This document shows, in pieces, positions 1-13,100 of a stretch of DNA of 64,000 nucleotides. Below the pieces are notes generated by a model. That model saw only the letters and a program-made list of their open reading frames with translations. It was not told where the DNA came from and made no database searches. Origin of the DNA: Halichondria panicea (taxonomy: Eukaryota; Porifera; Demospongiae; Suberitida; Halichondriidae). How positions within the stretch are numbered: the stretch's first letter is position 1; every line of letters begins with the position of its first letter. The stretch lies in contig NC_087382.1 of the NCBI RefSeq assembly GCF_963675165.1, positions 5,720,315-5,784,314 on the forward strand, in the 5' to 3' direction. Both the position numbers and the translations under genes were made by a program.

Positions 1-500
1 TAATTGTGTTGGACAAAATGATAGCAACGTAAAATACACAGAGTATACATTACCCTACCCAACACAACTCTAGAATGGGGTTCATGTAATAGAGGTTTAC
101 TAAAATGAGGGTTCATTCTCTGTATAAACTTCACATGTCTCTATTCAAGTTAAAAATGTGATTAATGAGTTTGTGGTTAACTCATACAAAACAAGAGCTG
201 TTTAGTTAACTCTCTCAGTAATTGCTCAGTATGTACAATGTTCTCATCAAGACTAGATTTTAGAATAAATAAGGCAGCTAGGATTCTCAGTTAATACATG
301 TACATGACTGTAGTAGTGCACAGTGAAGCCATGTGTGATTCTTGCATGGGTTGATGTGCTCCCAAAGATTGACTATACCCACAACATTTCCACAATGTGT
401 GACTTCTTGGGTTGATGTGTTTCCAAGGATATGACTAGCCACAACATTGCCACAGGTTACCATAGAGACAGCCACAAACACAGATGCACACACCTAGAGA

Positions 501-619
<119 letters not shown>

Positions 620-682
620 TGGATGGGCATTTGTTACAGCTAATTTAACATATTTTTTTATTAAACACACGGCATCAGTCAG

Positions 683-3600
683 TTTGCTTGCTATCGAACG
701 AGGACACGATCAGTGGGACCATTCCAAACGTGTGATGCTACACTCGTGAGAGAGACTCTGATTCCTATGCTGTTTGGGAATGAAAACTTCACACAGTTCT
801 ATATTCAGACTCCAGGCCGCCTCAGGGGCAGAAGCTACAACAATAGGTGAGAAGTTATGACAGCAGCTGTTAAATTCACCAGCATATTAATTAAGTGTAA
901 AAAGAACACTTCAAAGGAAAGAAGACCATCAAGTGCTAGGAAAAGAATGAATTTTTAACCCTAACCCTAACCTCAACCCTAACCAACAATCATTATGATA
1001 GGTATATAGAGGGTGACATGTTTCATTTTACACACTTGGGGCCATCACTATATAATTGATCTCTTTGGTCAACAGCTGTACGATACATAGATACATAATA
1101 CATGCAGGTGCACAGTTTCAAGAAAGTAAGCAAACAGAAAGGAGTCATGCTTGAAGGTGAATCCAAGCGACGGCAGAAACACAGAAGCTGCTCTCCAACA
1201 AGATGGCTAAGCCTCCATCAGGCATGGGCTCATGGGCATGGTTTACATGCATTTAAAAAGAGGACGTAGAATGCACAACGCTTGGACCTATAGGAATTAA
1301 GCTCCTGAGCATCAGTATCATTATTCTGTATAATATATAGGAGACGACTTTTTGCTTAACTATAGCTCTTTGACGCTGAAAAATCCGGCATAGCTTTTAT
1401 TCTAGCTATATGCATTGTGATGCACTGAATCGTTGCTAGGGGGAGGTTCTTTTATCGTGCTGCGGTCACGTGGTATTTAAGTCAGATCATAGATAGAGTA
1501 GAGAGGGATTGGAAACGGAAGTACCCTCGAAGTACCATCTGTGCATCTCCGCGGTTTAATCGAGGCTTATTTTTTAACACGAGGGCTAAACATGAATAAT
1601 TCATGAGAATTGTTTTGCTCTCTGTAAGAAGTCCACGAGCAGTTCTGCTGCTAAACATCAACTTTCATCTCATACTCAAGGCCATTTGAGACACAGGACA
1701 CTATTTAGTTCAGCCTTAGCTATATCAAAGGTACTATAGGAACACAAGCATGAAAAGCGCTCTGTGTACCTCTAGCTACTTCACGACAATCGAGATTATA
1801 TTTTCTTCGTTTCCAATTGATACCTATACTATCATCAGGGGGCATGTGATTCAGTAATGGGGGTAGCTCTGAGATGTATGCATTGGACACAATAAGTTTC
1901 CCGGGCTTTTGTGGGAGTTATGAAGAGATACACGGATGGTCCCAGAGCCACTACGTAGACTTCATTGTAAAACAATCACGTGAATCACTTCCGTTTCCAA
2001 TCCCTCTCTACTCTATCTATGGTCAGATATACCTCACCTAATCTATACTCGGAGGATATGCACTCCGTATATCCTCCGCCAAGAGTAGTACTCCTATCTA
2101 CTCTTGCCTCCGCGTATAGGTGTAGTAGTATATCCTATACAGGGCATGAAACAAGTTAATTAGATAAAGCATTACACGTACATGTATAATTATTATGCTC
2201 TATATTACATAGGCTGCTGTGTAGATGGAATGTGGAGTGCAGGAATGACCAGCTTCTCTACCTGGACGTCACAGAGCACAATATTGAACCAAAGCAGCAG
2301 TCATCTTTATTCAGGGTGAGACTCACTACTGATTGAAAAGCTAAACTGTTTGGGGGGGACACTGCATGCATGAAGTGTTTACGGGAGACGCTTTGCATAG
2401 TCTAGCATGCCTATTTTTGGGTCTGGCTTCTGCGAGACTACCCTGTACAGAAAATAGAATCCCTTGCTAATTAAATAATTAGCAGAATCAATGTGTTGAT
2501 CTTGACTATACACTGTTTTAATACAGAGAGAAGTGTGTGCGGATTACCTGGAATTGATCCGAGATTTTGGAAGAGAGAACTCCTGTGGATTCAGAAACCC
2601 ATACACAGAGGTGGAGCCACACAGAATCAGAATGGAGTTCAGATCTAATACAAAGTAAGACATCAAACATGCCTTATTATAATGATGACCTTTTACCAGA
2701 CGTGCCAAAGTTTAGGTAAGGATCATCACTATTATAAGCAGCAGTCAGTCAAATTACCTTAGATAGTCAAAAGTCTTCTTTGAGCGCCACAAATGCTGGG
2801 GTGTTTTAGAGTAGTATACACAACACATTACTGTAACATAATTATAATTCTAGTTGTTAGACGTAAAGAGGCATTTAAAAAAGAAAAACACGTTCAGCAG
2901 CAACAGAAGATCTTTGCATTTGCACCTAAGTGTTAGTCACCTATTATGCCCCAAATATGCCAGTACCTATTATGCCATAAAAAATATGCCAGCATAATGG
3001 CCTAATGGTCACATACTATAGCCTCGGTCCCAGGCAGATTTTTTTCTAATAGACAGGAAAGAAAAACACTCTTTTGACCTAGCGTTCAATTAGAGAAAAG
3101 TTGGGCCAGGAACGAGGCTATAGTCACATAATTATACACACCATAGAATTCTGAATGAGACTTGCCTGTATAAATATTCCTATTCCATATAGATTGAGAT
3201 TCCCTGGTTTCAGAATGAGAATTGCCTGTTTCAATCCGGAGCTACAAGATCTGGAAGGATGCTCACCGACTGACGATATTGCACTGGAACAACTAGAGAG
3301 CCTGAGGAAGAAAAGATATGTGCATGAGGTTAGTAGATATACGCCAAAAAATATGGAAGAAGAGTCGCTATATTGCCGGGATAACGCAATTATGAAAATT
3401 GTGGGAAGGGGGGGCTGAACTGTAAACAATGCAAACAGTGTGCTGTTACTATTGTGGTAGGAAGATGTAAATTAAATGCACGGATTACATACAGGAGAAT
3501 GAAGATTCACTCAACAAAGAAAATGAAACAAGGAAAATTCCATTCCATTCCAGATACTTGCAATACTTCGATAAGGTTTGTGTATGAAACAATGCCGTAC

Positions 3601-4338
3601 ATACAGTACTTAATGATACACACACATTGTCTGTATAATTATGCATGTCTAGTGGAAACGTAGGTTTGTGTCTAATAATAATCTTGTTGCCAAGAGAAAA
3701 TACAAATTTGTCATAAATGCATGCGTGTATACTCCTAGTCTAGACTACACATTAACTCCCCCGACTTTGGTGGGAACAATAGCCACACATCAACACACAC
3801 AACACTTGCTTGTCCATATGGATTTCCTGGGGCTAATGTCTAAATGCAATTATAGACATGCATGAAAGAAGTAATACAACAGGGCGTAAATAGCAGACTT
3901 CACCTGAAAAGAGAGGCTACCAGTTAAAAAGTACACCTCTGAGCACAATGATGTGTCATATGCATGCACACAGGTGTCCCCAATACTAGGAAACACAAGA
4001 GAGAGAAGGAAAAGGTCACTTTCAGAGCAAATGGTTATTGACAAAACTGCCACACTCTATTTTAGGGACAACCTCTTACTGGTACATGCAATGAACTTAT
4101 ACTCACCCTATATAATAATTATAGCCAGATTAATGTGACCCAAAGTGGTCTCTATAATATAGCATGCATGTGTTTGGACCTGTCACAGTGTGTTAACACA
4201 CCGCCCCCTCATTATGCACAGTTAGCAAGCAGACCAATAGGTCACGCATACCTTTCTTATTATTTTATTGTAGACACACTTTTTATAAGATGTAGTCATA
4301 ATAGTGAATGCAAATACTATTGGTTACCATGACCCCCT

Positions 4339-4386
<48 letters not shown>

Positions 4387-6071
4387 CACTTTCTCTGTCA
4401 CAGGTGTCTGTAAACAAGACGTTTGTCAAGTACAGTTTTCAAAATATTGACGTAGTACACACTTACAATGTTTACCATGGCATTGAGAGTTTCCATAGCT
4501 ACCCAGACACCCTACAAGCTTTTAGAGGAAGAGGTAACACACGTATCTTATTAATTAAACTAAGAAACGTGCTTTTAACACATAATGTATTAAAAATGTT
4601 CTAAACTAGACAATTCTTGTTCAATATGGGATATAGTAATGTACTATTGCTATGGTCTTTTGGAGCCGGACACTTAATGTCGCATATTTATCTTTATACA
4701 GGAGTACTGACTGTTATAAACAACGCAGCTTTCTATGTTACCTACGGACTGGACCTTGAAAGGGTAATCCCCAAATTTTTAAGTACTGTTATTTATACCT
4801 ATACAGCCGGTCATGTAGATGATGCAAACAGTGTATACTCAGATGCCGAGAGTTGTGTTTTATCCAAACGTTCTTTCCACTTTCAGTTTCAACCTAGTGA
4901 GAATGAGAGGATTGTAATCAGAGTATTAATGGAAGTAGAGGAAAGAATGCTCAATCTGCCGCCACAAGACTTTGTTATTGAGGATAAAGGTATATATATA
5001 TAAAGGAAAATGACAGTGGTGCAACGGTAAAAGCCATGAGTATTCCAATATGGTAGTAGGTCCAGGTCGCGCTTTAGAAAAAAACGTCTGCATGGTCAAG
5101 TTCCTATGTCAAACTCGTGTAGAAGTCTAGGAATTTTCTGGACCGGTAATTAACCGCACCGGACGTGCACGTCCACAATCAATCATGAAATAATTATGAA
5201 TCGCCATTGTATTCATAGTTGATCGTGGGCGTGCACGTCCGAATTTCCTATTTTTGCACGGGTTTCACATGGGACTTGACAAGACGTTTTTCCTAAAGCA
5301 CTGCCTGCACCCGAATTAAAGGCTATGGGTATAGTAATGGTCCTGTAGAAGGTTGTATATACTAATAACTAGCTGGTACAAATTGAATGCAGGGAAAACG
5401 ACATGCAGTGATAAACAGATTGCAGTAGTATACAGTATAATTATCCTAGCACAGAATTACTTTAGTGGTCTCTGTACAGGGTTTGAAGCATCAACTGACT
5501 TAATTAATAAATAATGGTCCATCGGTATAGATGCCGGAATTTGACATGTTACACATGTTACACCACACACACTCAAACACAGATCACTATTACTATGGCA
5601 CTGACTCCCCACCACCAGGACTCGGTGCTGGCAATGTTCGAGGTGAGAGCAACCATTACTCTGTGTATGCATTATTAAGTTAGTTGCAACGTATAGGTCT
5701 CATATGAGTCATATACCTACAAAAGCAACATACACTATAGGGCTTCTGTTTGTGCGTACATACACAATAGGCAATTTTCGAGCATGTTTGGCACAAATCA
5801 CATCCATTACTGAGCCCTCACTTAAAGCAACCCTCAGGAATGTGCAATTGGTTGGCAAATTTGTGTGTTTATTTGTGATGAGGATTGAAAATATTCACTG
5901 ATTTTTACGCATTATTAACACACGTATACTGATGCATGTAATATATTCTCAGAAAAGCGTCAACTGAGTGCTATTGAGCCAGAGGTCATCGAGGCAGCAA
6001 GAAGAGGAGTAAATTCTTGCAATGCTGTGTTGAGAGGCGTTGCACAGTCCGTACTAGAGCTCATTAACTGA
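683..6071 (+). CDS. C-terminal part of a secreted CUB-like multi-exon protein, 5' end not found
   Basis: Eleven exons join with matching phases: about 683-846, 2213-2315, 2527-2654, 2861-2929, 3193-3328, 3495-3575, 3974-4081, 4404-4533, 4702-4989, 5583-5642 and 5953-6071 (TGA at 6069). The first exons encode a CUB-like fold: a Cys-Arg-Trp start, then CADYLEL, a lone Cys-Gly, and RIRMEFRSN near the end. CUB domains are extracellular adhesion or binding modules. The remaining 300-odd residues match nothing I know. They contain basic stretches (LRKKR, RERRKR) that could be furin sites and end in a short helical tail (VLRGVAQSVLELIN). The junction 2929/3193 uses a poor donor (GTGTTA); without it exon 4 ends at a TAG at 2934 and two genes would be needed, but phase continuity favours one. 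Earlier exons must lie before the GT repeat or outside the window. The protein identity is unknown; the exon structure is well supported. Confidence 0.7.
957..984. repeat. interstitial telomere-like (CCCTAA)n tract
   Basis: About four and a half imperfect copies of CCCTAA, the animal telomere hexamer (TTAGGG on the other strand), with one copy changed to CCTCAA. It lies in an intron of the CUB-like gene, so it is internal and not a chromosome end. Confidence 0.75.
1488..2021. mobile_element. TIR transposon-like element, 534 bp, in an intron
   Basis: Inverted ends of about 35 bp begin CATAGATAGAGTAGAGAGGG and close with the reverse complement at 1987-2021. The flanks repeat GTCAGAT (1481-1487 and 2022-2028), a 7-8 bp target duplication that suggests an hAT-type non-autonomous element. 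No coding sequence is inside. A lone related end lies at 54,657 and a related element (shared core GGGATTGGAAACG) at 28,962-29,727. Confidence 0.8.
3008..3131. mobile_element. TAGCCTCG hairpin element, copy 1, with 8-bp target duplication
   Basis: Inverted ends TATAGCCTCGGTCCCAGG (from 3017) and CCAGGAACGAGGCTATA (to 3122) flank a T/A-rich middle. GTCACATA is duplicated outside (3008-3015 and 3123-3130). It sits in the intron between exons 4 and 5 of the CUB-like gene. Other copies are at 18,900, 59,033, 61,864 and 63,813. Confidence 0.75.
4339..4385. repeat. (CA)n microsatellite
   Basis: A pure CA run of about 47 bp lying about 18 bp upstream of the 3' splice site of the exon starting at 4404. 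Frames through it are artefacts. Confidence 0.95.
5069..5301. mobile_element. MITE in an intron of the CUB-like gene
   Basis: Inverted ends: GCGCTTTAGAAAAAAACGTC on the left and AGACGTTTTTCCTAAAGCAC on the right, extended inward by further complementary segments (GTCAAGTTCC and its partner). About 233 bp, non-coding. It starts 80 bp after exon 9, so it is an intronic insertion tolerated by the gene. Confidence 0.75.
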
Positions 6072-6689
6072 TCAAAACTTTCAGAGTAGACATCATTTAG
6101 TTTGTTTTAACCCAACCCTCCTCCATTAAATGGCAGGATAATGTTTTACTACTGCTGGTCAGTACATTTTATGTAGAATTTTCAAAACTAATCTGATTAT
6201 TGTATATATTAAATGCTAACGTTCAACACTGACCACTCAATCAAGTAAAACGTTAGTTAAAGTGGTCCTAGACAAACCAAGTCATGCATGCACCCAAGCA
6301 GCATCAGGTGTGAATAGATGCTGGGATGATAATTATTATATGTACATGTACTGAGCTAGCTATCATAGTACATGTAACACATAGATCGACCTAAAATGTA
6401 AAATAATAATGTCTGTGAAATAACATTTGAGGGTGGTGTGAATAGTACGTCCCAGTATGAGAGCCAAAAACGCACATTATTATCGGTAATTTAATTACGA
6501 TGCCTGCTAGTGTTGGTTTGTGCTTTACCATGCAATATACATGCACCTATTATAGCCATTAGCCAGAATATGTGGAAAATGATCCTACCTTTGTATTGTT
6601 TACACGAACTTTGCTGACACAAACTGAGAGCTATAGGCTGATTGAGCCTATATACATGTAACAGCTTACAATGGTAAGGACACAAAGAG

Positions 6690-7240
6690 TGTTCTCACTC
6701 TCAGAAATATCCCTCCTCCCGAAGTAGATGTGTTGTTTTTCAGCATAATTATACTGTCAGAGATGGACACAGTACTGCCAAGGTCACCATACATGAATTG
6801 TTCCACCATTCCCGTCAGCACTGTTGTTTCTTAGTGTACTGTCAGATATGGACACACGGCCTGAATAAACACCAATAGCTCCACCACTCAGCATTGTTAT
6901 TTTTAAGTGTGCTTTTGAAAATGGACACACCAACGTACTGAGTAAGTATATGAATTGCTCCACTATTCTCGTCCGCATGCATAGTTGTTTTTCAGTGTGT
7001 TGTCAGAGATAGATACACTACCTGAGTTAACATTATATTAATCGCTTTACCTAATTGAGCACTGTTGTTTGTCAGTGTACTTTCGGAGATGGTCACATTG
7101 CCTAATTGAACACCATGCAATAGCTCCACCACTCTTGTTGTTTGTCAGCGTACTGTCGGAGATGGTCACATTGCCTAATCACTCCACTAATCTTATTAGC
7201 ACTGTTGTTTGTCAGTGTGTTGTCGGAATCTTATGCAGAT
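6690..7240 (-). pseudogene. decayed right-handed beta-helix repeat region
   Basis: On the minus strand this region holds about six degenerate units of roughly 75 nt. The clearest unit, translated near 6,790-6,900, contains the pattern GGAIGVYSGRVSISDSTL followed by RNNSADGNGGTIHV. This is the Asn-ladder and GGAI pattern of Pmp-like or pectate-lyase-like parallel beta-helix repeats, found in large surface proteins. Neighbouring units keep VTISDSTLTNN but are thrown out of frame. No intact reading frame, splice structure or start is visible, so I call it a relic. It abuts the first exon relic of the 7.2-16.6 kb pseudogene. Confidence 0.65.
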
Positions 7241-7577
7241 GAAGAGTTGGTGTTGTTCGCACTTCTAATCATGAGAGTATAGTCTCTGTGAAATTCCAGA
7301 GTTTAACATGTCTAGCACGAGGAGATACTCACTAACAATATTAAATTCCAGGACATAATATTAAATGTGAGTTGAATCAGATCACACCTAGCTAACACCT
7401 TTCGTGGGGCAAAAAATTTCACAACACCAATTTCCCTTCTCTCTATATATACTGTCCGTTTAAAGGAGAGAGCTTCTCCTGTGAGATAATTATTTAAGCC
7501 ATTGACTCAGAGTGTATATACCGTGTAACATGCAGACCATCAAAGAATGCACAAGTAGCTATATATCCACTATACAT

Positions 7578-7976
7578 AATCAGGGCCGTAGATAGCTTAG
7601 GTTTGCAGGGGTGGAAAAATAACAGCTGAAAATTTTTACTAGGTCAACTGTTTTTCATATCCTCTGAGTATGGCAACTTGTAACTTGCTGTGGCACCAAC
7701 TTAGATATTCATGAAGCAACTAAAACAAGGTAGCTTGTACCATCCTATGCTTGTACTAAGAAGATGCTCCTGCTTCCCAGAGGCGTAGTAGAGCTCAGAA
7801 TTTTACCGTCACTTTTCTCTGCAGTAAGCATGCACATCAGATAGCCCTGCCCACATTTGCATTGGGCATGTGCAGATCAATGTTTCACCGAAATTCTTGC
7901 AGAGATCTAGAATGCCAGGGGGGGGGGCAACAGCCCCCCCTGCCCCCCCCCCCCCGCTGTCTACGGCCCTGATTAA
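7578..7976. mobile_element. TIR element, CAGGGCCGTAGA ends
   Basis: Inverted ends TAATCAGGGCCGTAGA and TCTACGGCCCTGATTA bound about 400 bp. Near the right end are G and C homopolymer tracts (7920-7955) that could fold back on each other. Non-coding. The CAGGG...CCCTG ends resemble other elements here (28,722 and 33,213), which suggests related hAT-like non-autonomous elements. Confidence 0.75.
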
Positions 7977-8315
7977 TAATTATACCAGTCGGTACCATTC
8001 TGGAAGGCCACACTATAACGCTATATACAATACTGTAACACAATTGTATGGTATTAGTAAAACCAGTAGGTTTTACATAGGATTGGCAGTGGGTTTGCCC
8101 GTGTTTAGCAATATTTCAATTATTTTGACTCATGTTCAAACTGTTCTATCTCTGCAGGGAAAGGCCACATCAAGAAACTGGCTGAACAGATAGTTTATTT
8201 AGCCTTTTCTCTCTTTGTATCTCTCATTTCATAATCCATAAACATTTTAATGAATGAATATTTTCATTTTAAAAATTGCACTATTTCGACGTTTCACCGC
8301 TCTTTGTCTGACTGA

Positions 8316-8358
8316 CTAAGTAAGTAAGTAAGTAAGTAAGTGAGTAAGTAAGTAAGTT
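8316..8358. repeat. (TAAG)n microsatellite
   Basis: About ten TAAG units with one variant (TGAG). The stretch 7,980-8,915 around it contains no gene that I can support. Confidence 0.9.
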
Positions 8359-8915
8359 TCTTGCCCAGCATTTACTCCAAGTACAGCCATCTCCAGGACA
8401 TTCTGCACAGGGTTTCCAAACGACTACAACCTGGATTACAAAGCGCTTCTTCAGATTTGCGATTGCTTCCACGAGGCAGATGACCTCTCAGTCTCTATTT
8501 CTCTTACCTAGACAATTCCGCCATCTTTAATGACTCAGCAATTGCGTTGTGGCCAATAATAATAGATAGGCGTGGCTAATCAATAAACCGTGCGCCTAAA
8601 ATCAGTGCAGCAGTGCTTTTCCAGAGCCTGAGGTGTTCCTTTTCTTCACACTGTTCAGCTCTAGCTCCCTTTCTCTGACAGGCATGCTATATGCACTGGC
8701 TAGATATCATGCTCTTAAAATGGCTGTCATTTAATAATGATTCGCAAATTCAACATAATTATCAAGCAATAAATTATTACTCATTAAACTATAATTATTA
8801 GTCCAGAGATATTCGAGAAGATATCTGATTAGTCCTGTCTTCTCTTCTTGTACTGCCTCTTGACGTTCCACTTATGCATGTCATGATACGTAAACTGTAC
8901 TGAAAAAGAAAGGGA

Positions 8916-9473
8916 ATCCGACTAGAAAAACATTTGCAATGTGAAAAATTGCTAGGATTGGCCAGGGGAACCACAAAAAAGCGTGGGAACAAGAAATCAG
9001 ACGAGAGCATAACTCCAATCCGTTACAACGTCATGAACATGTACAATACATAGTATATTAAATAATAGACTGTGTTCCAGATCCACCTATCAGCTTCCAT
9101 CCACCACATCATTCCATGCAGTCACCAGTACGGTCCGTGCATGTTACTACGCATGGATGGACTGTGTGTACCTGTGCTCTACACTGCATGTATTAGGAAC
9201 ATCAATTCATCACAAATCATCATGATTATGTGCCCCACATTCTAAAATGGATGTATAATAAATATATATAGGGATTGGTCATCACTCCACCAGTAAAAAT
9301 TGCGTGGCATATTGGCTGGGAAAACATGGGAAAACTACCAGTATATACATGTGATTGACGTTGTAACGGATTGGAGTTATGCTCTCGTCTGATTTCTTGT
9401 TCCCACGCTTTTTTGTGGTTCCCCTGGCCAATCCTAGCAATTTTTCACATTGCAAATGTTTTTCTAGTCGGAT
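8916..9473. mobile_element. MITE with near-perfect 118-bp inverted arms
   Basis: The left arm, 8916-9033, starts ATCCGACTAGAAAAAC. The right arm, about 9358-9473, is its near-perfect reverse complement and ends TTTCTAGTCGGAT. The spacer is about 325 bp and holds no coding sequence. Arm identity looks very high, so the insertion is probably recent. It separates the exon 2 and exon 4 relics of the 7.2-16.6 kb pseudogene. Confidence 0.88.
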
Positions 9474-10194
9474 ACAATAGAGCATTGGCAGTGCTACTCA
9501 ACTTCCAACTGTATATATATGGTTGCTATGTCAACTGGTTACTATTTATACCATGCAAGAAACTAATCTCGTAGAGTGTTATCTGAGGAGATCACAAGTA
9601 AGATATCCGGCTCACATTACATGCAATCAGAATACTGCCTTGCTGATGACTGCTATACTGTTGAAAATGGCTATATACAACATTTGTGATTTGATACAAT
9701 GCACGCATGTAACCCTCTCAGGCAAGGTACGTTTAATAAGCTTCTACCTATGGAGTCATCACTTTTGTTCCTAGAATAATTTAGGACAAACTATCTGGCC
9801 AAGCATGGGATTTGTCACTCTTGAGGCAGTACACTGTTAAAAACGGGGTGTTAATCAACACACTAAATTTTATTGGTGAATGTCAGTGTGTGTTAATGAG
9901 CACCCCAGTGTTCACTAACACACGAAGTGGGTTAACAGAACACACCAACTAAGTAGTGTGTAACGTAACACACACACACTTCACTCAAGTGGTGTAAAGG
10001 AACACACTGATACCCTAGGCCCAACTGTAATTCATACACACTACGCTTTTTACACCACTGTACAGGCAAAACAGCCCAGAGATTATGTCACAATTATAAA
10101 ACTTATAATCGATAACAACAAATATCCACGCAACAAACTTTTATGGATGACCATTAAACAAAAACAGATTATTTTTCAAAACTTTTGAATCCAA

Positions 10195-13100
10195 ATGGAG
10201 CTGATTGGACTCCTTGACACTGTCAGCGAGCTTGAGCACACTGTCAGAGAGCTTGAGGAGGACCAGGAAGTCTGTTATGACCATGACGAGCCCAGTGATG
10301 ACGATTTTGAGACAGATCTGGAGAGTGATTCAGGTTTGTGTCATTGCACCATTAAATAGTGGTTGGGGAGGCAGCATTGTGATGCCCTAACGATATGTGG
10401 CCTCTTTTTGGCGGAGGCGTCATGTGCATGCCTTTTGTGGCTCCTCCTACATTGTGTGAGCCTCTTTTTGGCGTCGCCTTGACTGCAGTACTGTACTGTA
10501 CCCTAACCCCCAGTTGTTAATGATATTCATAGCACCACACGCGTGCATTACGCCCACATATTGATATTCATGGTTGTTGTGGTTTGTTGGGCTCCTCCCA
10601 CGAGCCTTTGATGTGGACGAGCCTTTTCCTCTGCTGTACTGTACCTATGTGCCCTAACCCCCCCCAGTAGTTAATTATATTCATAGCACCACTAGCGTGC
10701 GGTACGCCCACATAATGACATTCATGGTTGTTGTGGTTTGTTGGGCTCCTCCCACGAGCCTTTGATGTGGACGAGCCTTTTCCTCTGCTGTACTGTACCT
10801 ATGTGCCCTAACCCCCCCCCCCCAGTAGTTAATGATATTCATAGCACCACTAGCGTGCGGTACGCCCACATAATGACATTCATGGTTGTTGTGGTTTGTT
10901 GGGCTCCTCCCACGAGCCTTTGATGTGGACGAGCCTTTTCCTCTGCTGTAACTGTACCTATGTGCCCTAACCCCCCCCCCCCCAGTAGTTAATGATATTC
11001 ATAGCACCACTAGCGTGTGGTACACCCACGTAATGACATTCATGGTTGTTGTGGTTTGTTGGGCTCCTCCCACGAGCCTTTGATGTGGACGAGCCTTTTC
11101 CTCTGCTGTACTGTACCTATGTGCCCTAACCCCCCCCCCCAGTAGTTAATGATATTCATAGCACCACTAGCGTGTGGTACGCCCACGTAATGACATTCAT
11201 GGTTGTTGTGGTTTGTTAGGCTCCTCCCACGAGCCTTTGATGTGGACGAGCCTTTTCCTCTGCTGTACTGTACCTATGTGCCCTAACCCCCCCCCCCCCC
11301 CCAGTAGTTAATGATATTCATAGCACCACTAGCGTGTGGTACGCCCACGTAATGACATTCATGGTTGTTGTGGTTTGTTGGGCTCCTCCCACGAGCCTTT
11401 GATGGGGACGAGCCTTTTCCTCTGCTGTACTGTACCTATGTGCCCTAACCCCTCCCCCCCCCCCCCCCCAGTAGTTAATGATATTCATAGCACCACTAGC
11501 GTGTGGTACGCCCACGTAATGACATTCATGGTTGTTGTGGTTTGTTGGGCTCCTCCCACGAGCCTTTGATGGGGACGAGCCTTTTCCTCTGCTGTACTGT
11601 GCCTATGTGCCCTAACCCCCCCCCCCCCAGTAGTTAATGATATTCATAGCACCACTAGCGTGCGGTACGCCCACGTAATGACATTCATGGTTGTTGTGGT
11701 TTGTTGGGCTCCTCCCACGAGCCTTTGATGGGGACGAGCCTTTTCCTCTGCTGTACTGTACCTATGTGCCCTAACCCCCTCCCCCCCAGTAGTTAATGAT
11801 ATTCATAGCACCACTAGCGTGCGGTACGCCCACGTAATGACATTCATGGTTGTTGTGGTTTGTTGGGCTCCTCCCACGAGCCTTTGATGGGGACGAGCCT
11901 TTTCCTCTGCTGTACTGTACCTATGTGCCCTAACCCCCCCAGTAGTTAATGATATTCATAGCACCACTAGCGTGCGGTACGCCCACGTAATGACATTCAT
12001 GGTTGTTGTGGTTTGTTGGGATCCTCCCACGAGCCTTTGATGGGGACGAGCCTTTTCCTCTGCTGTACTGTACCTATGCGCCCTAACCCCCCCCCAGTAG
12101 TTAATGATATTCATAGCACCACTAGCGTGTGGTACGCCCACTAATGACATTCATGGTTGTTGTGGTTTGTTGGGCTCCTCCCACGAGCCTTTGATGTGGA
12201 CGAGCCTTTTCCTCTGCTGTACTGTACCTATGCGCCCTAACCCCCCCCAGTAGTTAATGATATTCATAGCACCACTAGCGTGTGGTACGCCCACATAATG
12301 ACATTCATAGCCTGTCCCCCACCTGCACTGGCGAGCACTCTTGTGGTACTCTAATGATATTCATGCTTTGTTTCCGTGCAGATGCTGCAGTGGAGGATGA
12401 TGACGAAATGGTCGATGGCATGGCTCCGACTCCCAAACGGAGGAAGCTGGCGAGGGACAATGGACTCCAAAAAGCTAAGTCCACAGGAAGATACCCCGTC
12501 TTTGGCGGTGTGGTCGGTCCTGTCGATCAACTTGATCCGTCTGTAACTCCATGCCTAGATTTTGTTAAGTTACTTTGGCCCGATAGTTTGTGTGAGTACA
12601 TAGCCGAACAGACCAACCTGTACGCTAGGCAGTGTGGTGCTAAGGGTTGGTCAGCTACAAACAGTGCCGAATTGTGGGTGTTTTTGGGGATTGTACTAGA
12701 GATGGGCATTCATAGGCTCCCTGAAATTACGGACTACTGGTCCAAGGATCCCCTTTTAGGTGTACAATGTGTGAGCAATGTAATGTCGCTCAAAAGGTTC
12801 CAAAGTTTATGGCGGTATCTGCACTGTGAGGACAATACGTCCATCACTGATGCACGTAAGGTAACTAGCAAGCTAAAAACTGTTTTAGAGACTCTTAAAG
12901 CCAACTACTTCATGAGGTATAATCCCAGTCAGGAGCTTTCCGTTGATGAGATGATGATAAAGTACAAGGGTCGTAAAAGCGGGAAAATTCATATGCCCAA
13001 GAAGCCTGTTAAACTGGGGTTCAAGGTATGGTGCTGCTCATGTTCATGCTGTGGGTATCTCTGTGTGTTTGATGTATACAGTGGTAAGCTCACCGATTCC

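Noticed and set aside
10681-12150. Repeated 60-77-codon frames on both strands in the minisatellite
   Set aside because: They recur with the repeat period, contain the homopolymer-dependent frame, and lie in the intron of the transposase.
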